Shown: positions 17,227 to 26,188 of the stretch, piece after piece
Layout: each line of letters begins with the position of its first letter
Numbering within the stretch: position 1 is the first letter of the stretch
Assembly (NCBI RefSeq): GCF_001427665.1
Contig: NZ_LMHC01000001.1
Coordinates: 498,780 to 562,779, forward strand
Direction: 5' to 3'
Length of the DNA: 64,000 bases
Source: Caulobacter sp. Root655
GTDB taxonomy: Bacteria > Pseudomonadota > Alphaproteobacteria > Caulobacterales > Caulobacteraceae
Notes under the pieces: model-generated
What the model was told of the DNA's origin: nothing
What the model saw: only the letters and a program-made list of their open reading frames with translations
The model's database searches: none
Program-made: the position numbers and the translations under genes

Positions 17227-18585
17227 ATGGCCGAAGCCATGAGCCAGGAGCGTCCGCTGACGCTGGACGATCTGACCGCCTATTTCGCCCAGGGCTCCAA
17301 GCCCAAGGAGCAGTTCCGGGTCGGGGCCGAGCACGAGAAGTTCGGCTTCTACCTGAATGGCCACGCGCCCGTTCCCTACGAGGGGCCCAATGGCGTGCAC
17401 GCCCTGCTGACCGGCCTGCAGCGCTTCGGCTGGAAGCCGGTGATGGAAGGCCCCACCATCATCGGGCTCGAGCGCAACGGCGCCAATGTCAGCCTGGAGC
17501 CCGGCGGCCAGTTCGAGCTGAGCGGCGCGCCGCTGCTGACCATGCACGACATCTGCGAGGAGACCGGCCAGCACCTGGACGAGGTCAAGACCGTCGCCGA
17601 CGAGCTGGGCCTGGGGTTCCTGGGCCTGGGCTTCTCGCCGCTCTGGCGGCGTGACGAAGTTCCGGTGATGCCTAAAGGCCGCTACGTGATCATGCGCAAC
17701 TACATGCCCAAGGTCGGAAACCTGGGCCTGGACATGATGCTGCGCACCTGCACCGTGCAAGCCAATCTCGACTTCTCGTCCGAAGCCGACATGGTCGCCA
17801 AGTTCCGCATGAGCCTGGCCCTGCAGCCGATCGTCACCGCCCTGTTCGCCAATTCGCCGTTCACCGAGGGCAAGCCCAACGGCTTCCTGTCGGCCCGCGC
17901 CAATGTCTGGAACGACACCGACCCCGACCGCACCGGCCTGCTGGACTTCGTGTTCGAGGACGGCTTCGATTTCGAGCGCTACGCCCGCTACGCCCTGGAC
18001 GTGCCGATGTATTTCGCCAAGCGCGGCGACCGCTATGTCGACCTGGCCGGCCGTAGCTTCCGCGACTTCATCGACGGCAAGATCCCCGAACTGCCGGGCG
18101 AACATGCCTCGATCAAGGACTGGGCCGACCACACCACGACCCTGTTCCCAGAGGTGCGGCTGAAGACCTATCTGGAGATGCGCGGGGCCGACGCCGGGCC
18201 GTGGAGCCGCCTCTGCGCCCTGCCGGCCCTGTGGACCGGCGTGTTCTACGACGACGCGGCCCTGGCCGCGGCCTGGGACCTCTGCAAGGACTGGACGGCG
18301 CAGGATCGCGCCGGCCTGCGCCGCGACGTGCCGAAGCTGGGCTTGAAGGCCCAGGTGGCCGGCCGCACGGCCCAGGACGTGGCCAAGGACTTCGTGGCCA
18401 TCGCCAAGCAGGGCCTCAAGGCCCGCGCCCACCTCAACGGCGGTTTTCTGGACGAGACGATCTACATGGGCGACCTGGAAGAGATCGCCGACAGCGGGAT
18501 CACGCCCGCCGAACGCCTGCTGGCGCTGTATAACGGCGCCTGGAAAGGCGACATCAACCGGGTGTTCGAGGACTTCGCCTACTAG
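17227..18585 (+). CDS. gshA: Glutamate-cysteine ligase, plant/alphaproteobacterial type
   Basis: A 452-residue ligase that joins glutamate and cysteine with ATP, the first step of glutathione synthesis. The sequence has VGAEHEKFGF near residue 35, ISL-type NVSLEPGGQFELSG near 90 and MPKGRYVIMRNYMP near 150, all typical of the GCS2 type shared by alphaproteobacteria and plants. The ATG at 17227 was chosen because of the strong GGGAGGG ribosome-binding site. An upstream ATG seven codons earlier lacks one. gshB is not seen here. Confidence 0.93.
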   Translation: MAEAMSQERPLTLDDLTAYFAQGSKPKEQFRVGAEHEKFGFYLNGHAPVPYEGPNGVHALLTGLQRFGWKPVMEGPTIIGLERNGANVSLEPGGQFELSGAPLLTMHDICEETGQHLDEVKTVADELGLGFLGLGFSPLWRRDEVPVMPKGRYVIMRNYMPKVGNLGLDMMLRTCTVQANLDFSSEADMVAKFRMSLALQPIVTALFANSPFTEGKPNGFLSARANVWNDTDPDRTGLLDFVFEDGFDFERYARYALDVPMYFAKRGDRYVDLAGRSFRDFIDGKIPELPGEHASIKDWADHTTTLFPEVRLKTYLEMRGADAGPWSRLCALPALWTGVFYDDAALAAAWDLCKDWTAQDRAGLRRDVPKLGLKAQVAGRTAQDVAKDFVAIAKQGLKARAHLNGGFLDETIYMGDLEEIADSGITPAERLLALYNGAWKGDINRVFEDFAY

Positions 18586-18615
18586 GGTTCGGACTCAATT
18601 GGCGCCCACCCAACC

Positions 18616-18731
18616 GTTGTCATCCCGGCCGTAGGACCGCGCAGCGGGCCGAAGCGCCGGGACCCAGAGCAACCGCAGTGCGCTGGCCCCTGGGTCCCGG
18701 ACAGCCTCTGCGAGGCTTCCGGGATGACAAC
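18616..18731. repeat. Mirrored intergenic repeat, family 3, copy 2
   Basis: About 116 bases. It begins GTTGTCATCCCGGCC and ends GGGATGACAAC, with inner arms GGGACCCAGAG and CCCCTGGGTCCC. The flank order is inverted compared with copy 1 at 8095-8195. It follows the gshA stop by about 30 bases. Confidence 0.87.
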
Positions 18732-18840
18732 CGTTAGTGAGGGCTGTGACGCTACTCAGGAACTCAAGCGTTCTATTGAGTAGGGACCCCTAGGGCGCTC
18801 GTCGCGTTTCGCGCGAGTCGGGGCGCGAGTCGGGCGTGCG

Positions 18841-19014
18841 TCAGAAGAAGACGGCGCGAGCCACGGCGATGATGCCGACCCAGGCCGCCAGGCTGGCCGC
18901 GACCGCCAGCAGGCGCGCCCAGGCCACGGGCGGAAGGCCGCGTCCCGGCGCCTTGTCCAGGGCCTTCTGACGCGCCGCGGCGCGTGCATCGGGATCGTAG
19001 CCCATATAGGCCAT
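18841..19014 (-). CDS. Small single-helix membrane protein, 57 aa
   Basis: Reading leftward from ATG 19014 gives a 57-residue protein, MAYMGYDPDARAAARQK at the start and a hydrophobic helix (LLAVAASLAAWVGIIAVARAVFF) at the very C-terminus. It is preceded by GGAGGAAACGTC, an almost ideal ribosome-binding site with correct spacing, which is the main reason to call it real. The layout of a basic/acidic cytosolic head plus a tail anchor suggests an inner-membrane tail-anchored peptide. I do not recognise the family. Confidence 0.65.
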   Translation of the reverse strand: MAYMGYDPDARAAARQKALDKAPGRGLPPVAWARLLAVAASLAAWVGIIAVARAVFF

Positions 19015-19121
19015 GACGTTTCCTCCGGCGCCTCTCTGGGGAGGCTTAGCGCTCAGGCGCCGTCGTCATGGAGCGCCCGAGACGCTAACGAACGTTTACT
19101 AACCTTATAGGCGAACGCGGC

Positions 19122-19676
19122 TCATATGGCGCCGGTTCCCCGATAGGGCCGGTCAATCAGCCCTGGCTCGTCGTCCCGGATGGCGTCGCCTTCCCAGGCC
19201 TCGTCGTCGGGCATGACGACATTGGGCGGCCAGTGCTCGGCCTGGCTGGCGCCCGAACCGCTGTCGGTGTGGCGGACCACGTCGTTGACATCCAGCGCCC
19301 GGGTCTCGGCCGGCGTCAGTCCGGCGCGCTTGAACTCGACATATTCGGGATGGAAGGCCAGGCGGCCGGTGATCTGGCTGACGCCCAGCGGCGGCGCCTC
19401 ATGGGACCAGGCGGCGTCCTCGATGATCTGCCGGTCGCGCACCAGGGTGTAGTAGGTCGCCGGGCCCTTGTGCGGATCCTGGGTGACCGTGCCGGACTTG
19501 CGCAGGAAGTCCATCGCCACGTCCGCGCGCGGGAAATAGCGGACCGGCGCGAGGTTCGCCTCGCGCAGCAACAGCACGTCGCCGCTGTCGGCGAGCTCGT
19601 GGCCCTCGAACAGCACCTCCACCCGTCCCGGCTCGCGCGAGCAGGTGATCGGATGATCCTGACCTGGCGTCGTCAT
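19122..19676 (-). CDS. DUF427 domain protein
   Basis: A 184-residue protein with the DUF427 signature: VEVLFEGHELADSGDVLLLREANLAPVRYFP spans about residues 19-50 and AFHPEYVEF is at about 130. The family is a small beta-rich fold of unknown function. The C-terminal 50 residues, rich in Asp, Glu and Pro (MPDDEAWEGDAIRDDEPG), look like a disordered extension. The start MTTPGQDHP was chosen from the domain limit, because the frame remains open far upstream. It is divergent from the POT transporter. Confidence 0.8.
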   Translation of the reverse strand: MTTPGQDHPITCSREPGRVEVLFEGHELADSGDVLLLREANLAPVRYFPRADVAMDFLRKSGTVTQDPHKGPATYYTLVRDRQIIEDAAWSHEAPPLGVSQITGRLAFHPEYVEFKRAGLTPAETRALDVNDVVRHTDSGSGASQAEHWPPNVVMPDDEAWEGDAIRDDEPGLIDRPYRGTGAI

Positions 19677-19862
19677 GCTGGTTTCTCCCGTATCGTGATG
19701 ACGGTCTTGAAGAAACGCGCGGCGCCCCCGTGGGGCTCCAAGGCGGCAAGCCATTGCTTGTGAAACGCCGACTCCCGTGATCTTCTCCCCGCCGAATGGG
19801 GAGGGCGAGGGCGAAACGACCAAGTCGACGCCGGCGCCGCTTGAAGATCTCAAGGTTAGTGA

Positions 19863-21764
19863 ATGAATATCGTTGTCGCCGTGGGGATCCTGGTCACGCT
19901 CGTGACCGGCGTGCCCGTGCTTATCCAGCTTTTGCGCGGCCACCCGCGCGGCCTGATCATCTGCTTCCTGGCCGAGATGTGGGAGCGGTTTTCCTACTAC
20001 GGCATGCGCGGCCTGCTGATCTTCTACCTCACCCAGCACTTCCTGTTTGATTCGAAGACCGCCGGCGGCCACTACGGCTCCTACACCTCGCTGGTCTATA
20101 TCGTGCCGCTGCTCGGCGGCTTCCTGGCCGACCGCTATCTGGGCACCCGCAAGGCCGTGGCCTTCGGCGCCATCCTGCTGGTGGCCGGCCACCTGACCAT
20201 GGCGGTCGAGGGCCGTCCGGCGACCCAGACCCTGGCCTATGCCGGCCAGACCTACGAATTCCAGGTCCACGGTCGCGGCGAGGAACGCGTCGCCAAGATC
20301 CTGGTCGCCGACAAACCCTACGAGGTGGCGGCCAACGACAAGGGCGACTTCGAGATCAAGAACCTGCCCGCCCAGTCGGTGATCCCCGGCGTGCTGCCCA
20401 AGGGCAGCTACGAGCTGGGCGTCAAGGACCGTGACCCGCTCTATCTGAACATCTTCTGGCTGGCCCTGGCGCTGATCATCGTCGGCGTGGGCTTCATGAA
20501 GGCCAATGTCGCCACCCTGGTGGGTCAGCTCTATCCGCAGGGCGACCCGCGCCGCGACCCCGGCTTCACCCTCTATTACTACGGCATCAATCTCGGCTCG
20601 TTCTGGGCGGCGATCCTCTGCGGCCTGCTGGGCGTCAATGTCGGCTGGGGCGCCGGCTTCGGCATGGCGGGCATCGGCATGCTGGCCGGCTTCATCGTCT
20701 TCGTGCTGGGCAAGCCCTGGCTGCTGGGCAAGGGCGAGCCGCCCGAGCCCAAGCGGCTCAAGGCGCCGGTCGTCGGTCCGATCAACCGCGAGGGCCTGAT
20801 CTATATCTCGTCGCTGGGCGTCGTCGGCCTGGTCTTCTTCCTGGTGCAATACACCCCGGTGGTCAGCGCCACCCTGATCGCCGGCATGTTCGGCTCGCTG
20901 GGCTACATCCTGTGGTTCGCGTTCGTCAAATGCCAGAAGGTCGAGCGCGAGCGGCTGCTGCTGGCCGTGGTGCTGGTGCTGGGCGCGGTGGTGTTCTGGA
21001 CCCTGTTCGAGCAGGCCGGCTCGTCGCTGAACCTGTTCGCGGCCACCAACGTCAACCTGCAACTGCTGTCCAAGCCCGTGACCTGGTTCAACGGCGCGGT
21101 GATCCTGGGCGCGCCCGAGCAACTGGCGGCGGCGGGGATCGACCCCAAGAGCGGCTTCTGGGTCAACACTTCGTTCAACGCCGCCCAGACCCAGGCGATC
21201 AACGCCGGCTGGATCCTGATCTTCGCCCCGGTGTTCGCCGCGATGTGGACCTTCCTGGGCTTCCGCGGCCGTAACCCGGGCCCGATGGTCAAGTTCGGCC
21301 TGTCGCTGATCCAGGTCGGCGCCGGCTTCCTGATCCTGCTGATCGGGGCGAACTTCGCCGACGGGGCGTTCCGCATGCCGCTGATCTTCCTGATCGTCAT
21401 GTACATGCTGCACACCTCGGGCGAGATGTTCATGTCGCCGGTCGGCCTGTCGCAGATGACCAAGCTGTCGCCGCTGTCGATCGTCTCGTTCGTGATGGCG
21501 GTCTGGTACATGGCCCTGGCCATGGCCAATCTGTTCGGCGGCTGGATCGCCGGTATCGCCTCGACCGAGACCATCGGCGGTCAGGTGCTGGATCCGGCCG
21601 CGGCCATGGTCCAGTCGCTGCTGGTGTTCAAGATCATCGGCCTGATCTCGATCGGGATCGGCGTGCTGTTCCTGGCCCTGTCGCCGATCCTCAAGAAATG
21701 GTCGCACGGCTCGGACGACACCAACCCGGAGCCGGTGGCCGAGCCGGCCTCGATCGCCCCCTGA
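19863..21764 (+). CDS. POT family proton-coupled peptide transporter
   Basis: A 633-residue inner-membrane symporter that imports di- and tripeptides with protons. The POT motif ERFSYYGMRGLL is at about residues 41-52, and the second FYYGINLGS-type motif appears as YYYGINLGSF. About 12 to 14 hydrophobic helices are present. A soluble insert of about 80 residues (roughly 115-195, containing YEFQVHGRGEERVAK) lies between early helices, which is longer than in E. coli Dtp proteins. A strong terminator follows. The upstream gap is shared with the divergent DUF427 gene. Confidence 0.92.
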   Translation: MNIVVAVGILVTLVTGVPVLIQLLRGHPRGLIICFLAEMWERFSYYGMRGLLIFYLTQHFLFDSKTAGGHYGSYTSLVYIVPLLGGFLADRYLGTRKAVAFGAILLVAGHLTMAVEGRPATQTLAYAGQTYEFQVHGRGEERVAKILVADKPYEVAANDKGDFEIKNLPAQSVIPGVLPKGSYELGVKDRDPLYLNIFWLALALIIVGVGFMKANVATLVGQLYPQGDPRRDPGFTLYYYGINLGSFWAAILCGLLGVNVGWGAGFGMAGIGMLAGFIVFVLGKPWLLGKGEPPEPKRLKAPVVGPINREGLIYISSLGVVGLVFFLVQYTPVVSATLIAGMFGSLGYILWFAFVKCQKVERERLLLAVVLVLGAVVFWTLFEQAGSSLNLFAATNVNLQLLSKPVTWFNGAVILGAPEQLAAAGIDPKSGFWVNTSFNAAQTQAINAGWILIFAPVFAAMWTFLGFRGRNPGPMVKFGLSLIQVGAGFLILLIGANFADGAFRMPLIFLIVMYMLHTSGEMFMSPVGLSQMTKLSPLSIVSFVMAVWYMALAMANLFGGWIAGIASTETIGGQVLDPAAAMVQSLLVFKIIGLISIGIGVLFLALSPILKKWSHGSDDTNPEPVAEPASIAP

Positions 21765-21770
21765 AGGAAA

Positions 21771-21797
21771 GGCCCCGGAGCGATCCGGGGCCTTTTT
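21771..21797 (+). terminator. Rho-independent terminator of the POT gene
   Basis: Stem GGCCCCGGA / TCCGGGGCC with loop GCGA is followed by five T residues. It begins six bases after the stop codon of the peptide transporter. Confidence 0.93.
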
Positions 21798-21822
21798 CGT
21801 TCGGGCGTATCCCCAACCTTCA

Positions 21823-21928
21823 CCGCTCATCCCGGCGAAAGCCGGGACCCAAGCGAAGTCGGCGGTTCTGAACTCAGCGCTCCGTCCTGAAGCTCGGCTT
21901 GGGTCCCGGCTTTCGCCGGGATGAGCGG
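21823..21928. repeat. Mirrored intergenic repeat, family 4 variant
   Basis: About 106 bases with arms CGCTCATCCCGGCGAAAGCC and its complement, followed inside by GGGACCCAAGC and GCTTGGGTCCC. It shares the arm style of family 4, but the centre differs. It ends four bases before the stop of the leftward DUF985 gene. Confidence 0.85.
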
Positions 21929-21931
21929 AAT

Positions 21932-22411
21932 TTATGGGGTCGGCCGCCACCCCTCCGGCGCCAGCTCGAAGCCCTCGAACCGGAACCCCGGGGCGACGGT
22001 GCAGCCGACCAGGGTCCAGGCGCCCAGGCTGACGGCGGTCTGCCACCAGCCGGTGGGCACCACCACCTGCGGCCGGCAGCCGGCCCGCAGGTCGGGGCCC
22101 AGGGTGTGGGCGGTCATGCCGACGCCGTCGGGCGGCGACAGGGTCAGCGAGATCGGCGCGCCGGCGTGGTAGTGCCAGATCTCGACCGCGTCGATCCGGT
22201 GCCAGGCCGACATCTCCTGCGCCTGCAGCAGGTAATAGATCGCCGTCGAGGCCGGACGGACCCCATCGACGGAAGCGTCGGCGAAGGTGCGCTTGTACCA
22301 GCCGCCTTCCGGATGCGGGGCCAGGTCGAGCAGGCGGATGATCTCCCTGGCGCCCAGGTCGCCGGAAATGCCCAAGCCCTCTCTAGAGGGGGAGGCTTCG
22401 ATGCCGCTCAT
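21932..22411 (-). CDS. DUF985 cupin-fold protein
   Basis: A 159-residue cupin. The core has LAPHPEGGWYKRTF, AIYYLLQ, WHRIDAVEIWHYHAG and CTVAPGFRFEGFELA, the typical order of DUF985 proteins, with histidines positioned for a metal. The family's biochemical role is not established. The start overlaps the stop of the upstream glyoxalase II gene by ATGA at 22408-22411, so both are likely made together. Confidence 0.85.
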   Translation of the reverse strand: MSGIEASPSREGLGISGDLGAREIIRLLDLAPHPEGGWYKRTFADASVDGVRPASTAIYYLLQAQEMSAWHRIDAVEIWHYHAGAPISLTLSPPDGVGMTAHTLGPDLRAGCRPQVVVPTGWWQTAVSLGAWTLVGCTVAPGFRFEGFELAPEGWRPTP

Positions 22412-23154
22412 CCCTTGAAACCGTCCTTGGCGGCGCGAATCTCGCCGAACGCTTCGGCGGGCGCCAGATGGGCGCGCAGCAGGGGCGCGCGCAAGAACGG
22501 ATTGGTCGCCTTCTCCAGGCCGATGGTGGTCGGCACCGTCGGCTCGCCGCGTTCGCGGGCGGCGAACACCTGGTCGGCCCGGGCCCTGAGCGCCGGGTCG
22601 CTGTCCACCGACAGGGCGAAGCGGGCGTTGGAGGCGGTGTATTCGTGGGCGCAATAGACGGTGGTGTCGTCGGGCAGGGCGGTCAGCTTGGAGAGCGACC
22701 CCCACATCTGCTCGGCCGTGCCCTCGAACAATCGGCCACAGCCCAGGGCGAACAGGGTGTCGCCGACAAAGGCGATGTGGCCCTCGGCGTCGTGATAGGC
22801 GATGTGGCCCAGGGTGTGGCCGCCGGTGTCGATCACCGACAGGGTCGTCTCGCCCAGCTGGACCGTGTCGCCCTGGCCGACGGGGCGGTCCAGTGGTGCG
22901 ATGCGGGTGACCTCGGGCGGGCCGACGATGGTGGCGCCCGTCGCCGCCTGGATCGCCGCGTTGCCGCCGGCATGGTCGGGATGCCAGTGGGTGTTGAGGA
23001 TCAGGTCGAGGCTCCAGCCCAGCTTTTCCAGCTGCGCCAGGATGGCGTCGGCGTCCGGCGTGTCGATGGTCGCCGTCGTTCCCGTGGCGTCGTCGCGCAC
23101 GAGAAAGCCGTAATTGTCGGACAGGCAGGGAAACTGATGGACGGTCAGCGACAT
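22408..23154 (-). CDS. gloB: Hydroxyacylglutathione hydrolase (glyoxalase II)
   Basis: A 248-residue metallo-beta-lactamase-fold hydrolase that splits S-lactoylglutathione to lactate and glutathione, finishing methylglyoxal detoxification. The metal motif THWHPDHAGG is near residue 55. GHTLGHI and FVGDTLFALGCGRLFEG follow, and YCAHEYT supplies the last metal ligands. The C-terminal helical domain ends in LRAHLAPAEAFGEIRAAKD, as expected for GloB. It is the first gene of a two-gene unit with the DUF985 cupin, and divergent from a methyltransferase gene. Confidence 0.94.
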   Translation of the reverse strand: MSLTVHQFPCLSDNYGFLVRDDATGTTATIDTPDADAILAQLEKLGWSLDLILNTHWHPDHAGGNAAIQAATGATIVGPPEVTRIAPLDRPVGQGDTVQLGETTLSVIDTGGHTLGHIAYHDAEGHIAFVGDTLFALGCGRLFEGTAEQMWGSLSKLTALPDDTTVYCAHEYTASNARFALSVDSDPALRARADQVFAARERGEPTVPTTIGLEKATNPFLRAPLLRAHLAPAEAFGEIRAAKDGFKG

Positions 23155-23244
23155 GCTGGGACTCCTCAAGGCTGCCCAGAGCGTCAGAGGTGACGCGACC
23201 GGTTCGCCCACCTACATAGATGACGCTGCAGACCGGGAGACTCA

Positions 23245-24081
23245 ATGCGTCGCGACGTGCTCGATCTCAGGGCCTTCTACGCCACCCCCCTCGGGCGGTC
23301 GGCGCGCGAGATGCTTGGCCGCAAGGTCGAGGAGGCGTGGGGCGACGCACGCGGTCTCGACGTGCTGGGCCTGGGCTACGCCACGCCCTTCCTCGACCTG
23401 GCCCGCACCAGCGCCCGGCGCGTGGTGGCGGCCATGCCGGCGACCCAGGGCGTCGAGGTCTGGCCCAGCGGCGGGCGTAACCAGGCGACCCTGGTCGAGG
23501 AGACCGCCCTGCCGTTCCCCAACGCCATGTTCGACCGCATCCTGGCCGTCCATGCCCTGGAAGAGGCCGACGACCCCGCCGCCGTGCTGCGCGAGATTTG
23601 GCGGGTCATGGCCCCGTCCGGCCGGTTGATCGTCGCCGTGGCGTCGCGCGACGGCCTGTGGGCCGGATCCGAAAGCACGCCGTTCGGTCATGGCCGTCCG
23701 TTCAGCCGTCACCAGCTGGAGGCCCTGCTGCGCGAGGCCGACCTGGAGCCGGCCGGCTGGACTCGTGCGCTCTATGTGCCCCCCATGGCGGTGATGTCGC
23801 GCTGGACCGAGGGCTTCGAACAGGTCGGGGCCCGTCTGTGGCCGCGCTTCGCCGGCCTGATCCTGATGGAAGCGGTCAAGCAGACCTTCGCGGTCAAGCC
23901 GCGCGGCAACCGTGCGCGGGTGCGGGTGTTCGCGCAGGGGGTGCTGACGCCCTCGCCGGGAGGCCCGGCGCCTGTTCGAAAGGCGCCGAGCGGTCTAAAT
24001 GCCGCAAGGCCCTTGGAGCCTTCGATTTCCAGGCCTAGCCTTGAGTCGCAAACACCGTCGCCAGCGAGAGCCGCGCCATGA
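23245..24081 (+). CDS. SAM-dependent methyltransferase (Methyltransf_11 type)
   Basis: A 278-residue protein. DVLGLGYATPFLDL lies at about residues 39-52 where motif I is expected, and LPFPNAMFDRILAVHALE is the post-motif typical of the Methyltransf_11 group. The C-terminal 60 residues are low-complexity and rich in Pro, Ser and Ala. Motif I keeps only part of the glycine pattern, so SAM binding may be altered. Such a gene is often found next to gloB in alphaproteobacteria. It starts after GGGAGACTCA and overlaps the PII gene by ATGA. Confidence 0.75.
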   Translation: MRRDVLDLRAFYATPLGRSAREMLGRKVEEAWGDARGLDVLGLGYATPFLDLARTSARRVVAAMPATQGVEVWPSGGRNQATLVEETALPFPNAMFDRILAVHALEEADDPAAVLREIWRVMAPSGRLIVAVASRDGLWAGSESTPFGHGRPFSRHQLEALLREADLEPAGWTRALYVPPMAVMSRWTEGFEQVGARLWPRFAGLILMEAVKQTFAVKPRGNRARVRVFAQGVLTPSPGGPAPVRKAPSGLNAARPLEPSISRPSLESQTPSPARAAP

Positions 24082-24422
24082 AGATGATCGTCGCCGTTAT
24101 CAAGCCCAGCCGCCTCGACGCCGTGCTTGAGGCGGTCACCGAGGCCGGCGCCTCGGGCCTGACGGTCACCGAGGTTCGCGGCTACGGCCGCCAGAAGGGC
24201 AAGACCGAGGTCTATCGCGGCGCCGAGTACGAGGTGAAGCTGCTGCCGAAGGTCAAGCTGGAGATCGCCGTGCCAACCGATGTGGTCGACTCGGTGGTCG
24301 AGGCCCTGCAGCGCACGGCCAACACCGGCAAGATCGGCGACGGCAAGGTGTTCGTGCTCGACTTGGAACAGGCCCTGCGGATCCGCACGGGCGAGCGCGA
24401 CGCGGCGGCGATCGCGGGCTGA
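24078..24422 (+). CDS. PII nitrogen-signalling protein
   Basis: A 114-residue GlnB/GlnK-type trimeric signal protein that senses 2-oxoglutarate and ATP/ADP. The T-loop has RGAEYEV with Tyr51, the usual uridylylation site, and the C-terminus has IGDGKVFVLDLEQALRIRTGE. Which PII paralogue this is cannot be told. Neither glnA nor amtB is adjacent. Instead it is coupled by an ATGA overlap to a methyltransferase gene, which is unusual. A family 2 repeat follows directly. Confidence 0.9.
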   Translation: MKMIVAVIKPSRLDAVLEAVTEAGASGLTVTEVRGYGRQKGKTEVYRGAEYEVKLLPKVKLEIAVPTDVVDSVVEALQRTANTGKIGDGKVFVLDLEQALRIRTGERDAAAIAG

Positions 24423-24430
24423 TCCTCACT

Positions 24431-24533
24431 GCGTCCTTCGAGGCCCGCTGCGCGGGCGCCTCAGGATGAGGAATTCAGTTGCACTAGCGTCCTCATCCTG
24501 AGGTGCGAGCCGAAGGCGAGCCTCGAAGGACGC
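24431..24533. repeat. Mirrored intergenic repeat, family 2, copy 2
   Basis: About 103 bases, matching 11876-11982 except in the loop. Outer arms are GCGTCCTTCGAGGC and complement. It lies between convergent genes and ends seven bases before the stop of the MFS gene. Confidence 0.88.
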
Positions 24534-24540
24534 TGGGCCC

Positions 24541-26097
24541 CTACCGCTCCAGCTCCCGCAGGTCCCGACCCCGCGTCTCGGTCCCGAACCAGGCCATCAG
24601 CGCCATGGCCAGGACCAGGGGCGCGATGATCATCAGGGCGGCCACCTTCAGCGGCGGCACGGCGGCGAGAATGCCCAGAAGCTGGGCGATCAGCCCGCCC
24701 GACTTGCTGCAGGCCGCCACCCAGCCGGTGGCGCGGCCGCGGATCTTCAGCGGGTAGCTCTCGGCGGTGTACGGCAGCAGGATGGCCAGCAGGCCGTTGG
24801 TCCCGATGATCATGAGGGCCACGGGCAGGACCGGGCTGACGCCAGGCCCGATGGTCAGCACCCCGGCCACGCCCAGGGCGCTGACGCCGATGCTGACGAC
24901 CAGCGACCACTTGGTGCTCCAGCGGCTGTAGAGGAAGGCGCAGACGAACACCGTCGGGAAGGCGATCAGGGCCGACTTGGCCAGCAGCTGGCTGGAGACG
25001 CCGACGCTGTGTCCCTCGGCCACCAGCTCGGCCGGCAGCCACAGCAGCAGGCCGAAATTGACCAGGCCCCAGGCGACGGCGGCGATGCTCAGAGCCAGGG
25101 TCATGCCGGCGTAGCGCGTGGAGATCGGCGGGACGGTCAGGACGTGGTGATGCTCCTCCGGCGTCTCGACCCGTTCGCGGACCACCGAGCCGAACCGCTT
25201 CATCACCGCGTGGGCGGCGTCCATCCGGCCGATGGTCATCAAGAACTTGGCGGATTCGGGGATCGCGCCGGACAGGGCGATCAGGATCAGGCCGGTCGGC
25301 AGGTTGAGGAACCACATGATCCGCCAGCCGAACTCCGGCTGCAGCAGGGCCGAGCAACTGCTGGAGGCCAGGTAGCCGCCCACCGCGCCCAGGCCGCCGA
25401 CCAGGACCAGGCTCCAGCCGCGATGCTTGGACGGCATGGTCTCGGCCAGCAGGGCGTAGACCACGGGCAGCAGGCCGCCGGCGGCCGCGCCCATCATGAA
25501 GCACATGATCACGTTCCACCAGAAATCGGGCATGGCCCCGCAGATCGAGGTGCCGACGAACATCACCGCCGACAGCAGGATCGAGGCCCGTCGGCCGAAG
25601 ATGTCGGCCAGGATCCCCCAGATGATCGAGCCGGTCACCGTGCCGCTCAGGGCCGCGAACGGCAGCCAGGCGACCATGGCCTTGGAGACCCCGTACTCCT
25701 TGAGCATGCCCGGCACGACGAAGCCCAGGCTGGCCGGCTTCATGATGTCGATGATCAGGGCGACCACCAGCACCAGCATCAGGGCCCAGTGGGCCAGGGA
25801 CAGCGGCGCGTCCTCGGGCGGGGTGACCTCGACGGTGTGGTGGTCGTGCTCGTGGTGCAGCCCACGACGAGGCAAAAGCCCCCAGCCGGCCAGCGCGCAG
25901 CCGGGCGGGATCATCAGCATGCCCACCGTCATGCCCAGGTCCATCGGCATCCCGGCCAGCCGGTAGCCGATGTCGGCGCCCATCAGGTACATCGGCACGT
26001 GCAGCACGACCCCGGCGGTGACGATCAGGCAACCGACCCAGAACGCCCACAGGCGCTTGCGATCCGACAGGACGTGGTGATCGGCGTGAGCGGTCAT
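24541..26097 (-). CDS. MFS transporter with His-rich N-terminal extension
   Basis: A 518-residue major-facilitator protein. A normal 12-helix MFS core starts near residue 100, with SIIWGILADIFGRRAS as the loop 2-3 motif and LLPYTAESYPLKIRGRATG near the C-terminal half, like sugar/organic-acid or niacin permeases. Before the core there are two extra helices (residues about 15-75) and a loop with HHEHDHH at 81-87. A second cluster, EEHHHV, lies in the central loop. The His clusters suggest metal sensing or metal-linked transport, which is inference only. The upstream frame stays open; the start MTAHADHH was chosen. Confidence 0.8.
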   Translation of the reverse strand: MTAHADHHVLSDRKRLWAFWVGCLIVTAGVVLHVPMYLMGADIGYRLAGMPMDLGMTVGMLMIPPGCALAGWGLLPRRGLHHEHDHHTVEVTPPEDAPLSLAHWALMLVLVVALIIDIMKPASLGFVVPGMLKEYGVSKAMVAWLPFAALSGTVTGSIIWGILADIFGRRASILLSAVMFVGTSICGAMPDFWWNVIMCFMMGAAAGGLLPVVYALLAETMPSKHRGWSLVLVGGLGAVGGYLASSSCSALLQPEFGWRIMWFLNLPTGLILIALSGAIPESAKFLMTIGRMDAAHAVMKRFGSVVRERVETPEEHHHVLTVPPISTRYAGMTLALSIAAVAWGLVNFGLLLWLPAELVAEGHSVGVSSQLLAKSALIAFPTVFVCAFLYSRWSTKWSLVVSIGVSALGVAGVLTIGPGVSPVLPVALMIIGTNGLLAILLPYTAESYPLKIRGRATGWVAACSKSGGLIAQLLGILAAVPPLKVAALMIIAPLVLAMALMAWFGTETRGRDLRELER

Positions 26098-26188
26098 GGT
26101 GGTCCAGAAATCGCGTCGAGGGGAGGAGTGCAAGCGGAGCCATAACATGGGTCGATGCGCTGAGGAATTTCCGTGGCAAAAGGGAAAC

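Noticed and set aside
19677..22046. Long minus-strand frame upstream of the DUF427 gene
   Set aside because: It runs opposite the POT transporter gene and has shadow-type composition (Gln, His, Asp, Gly rich).
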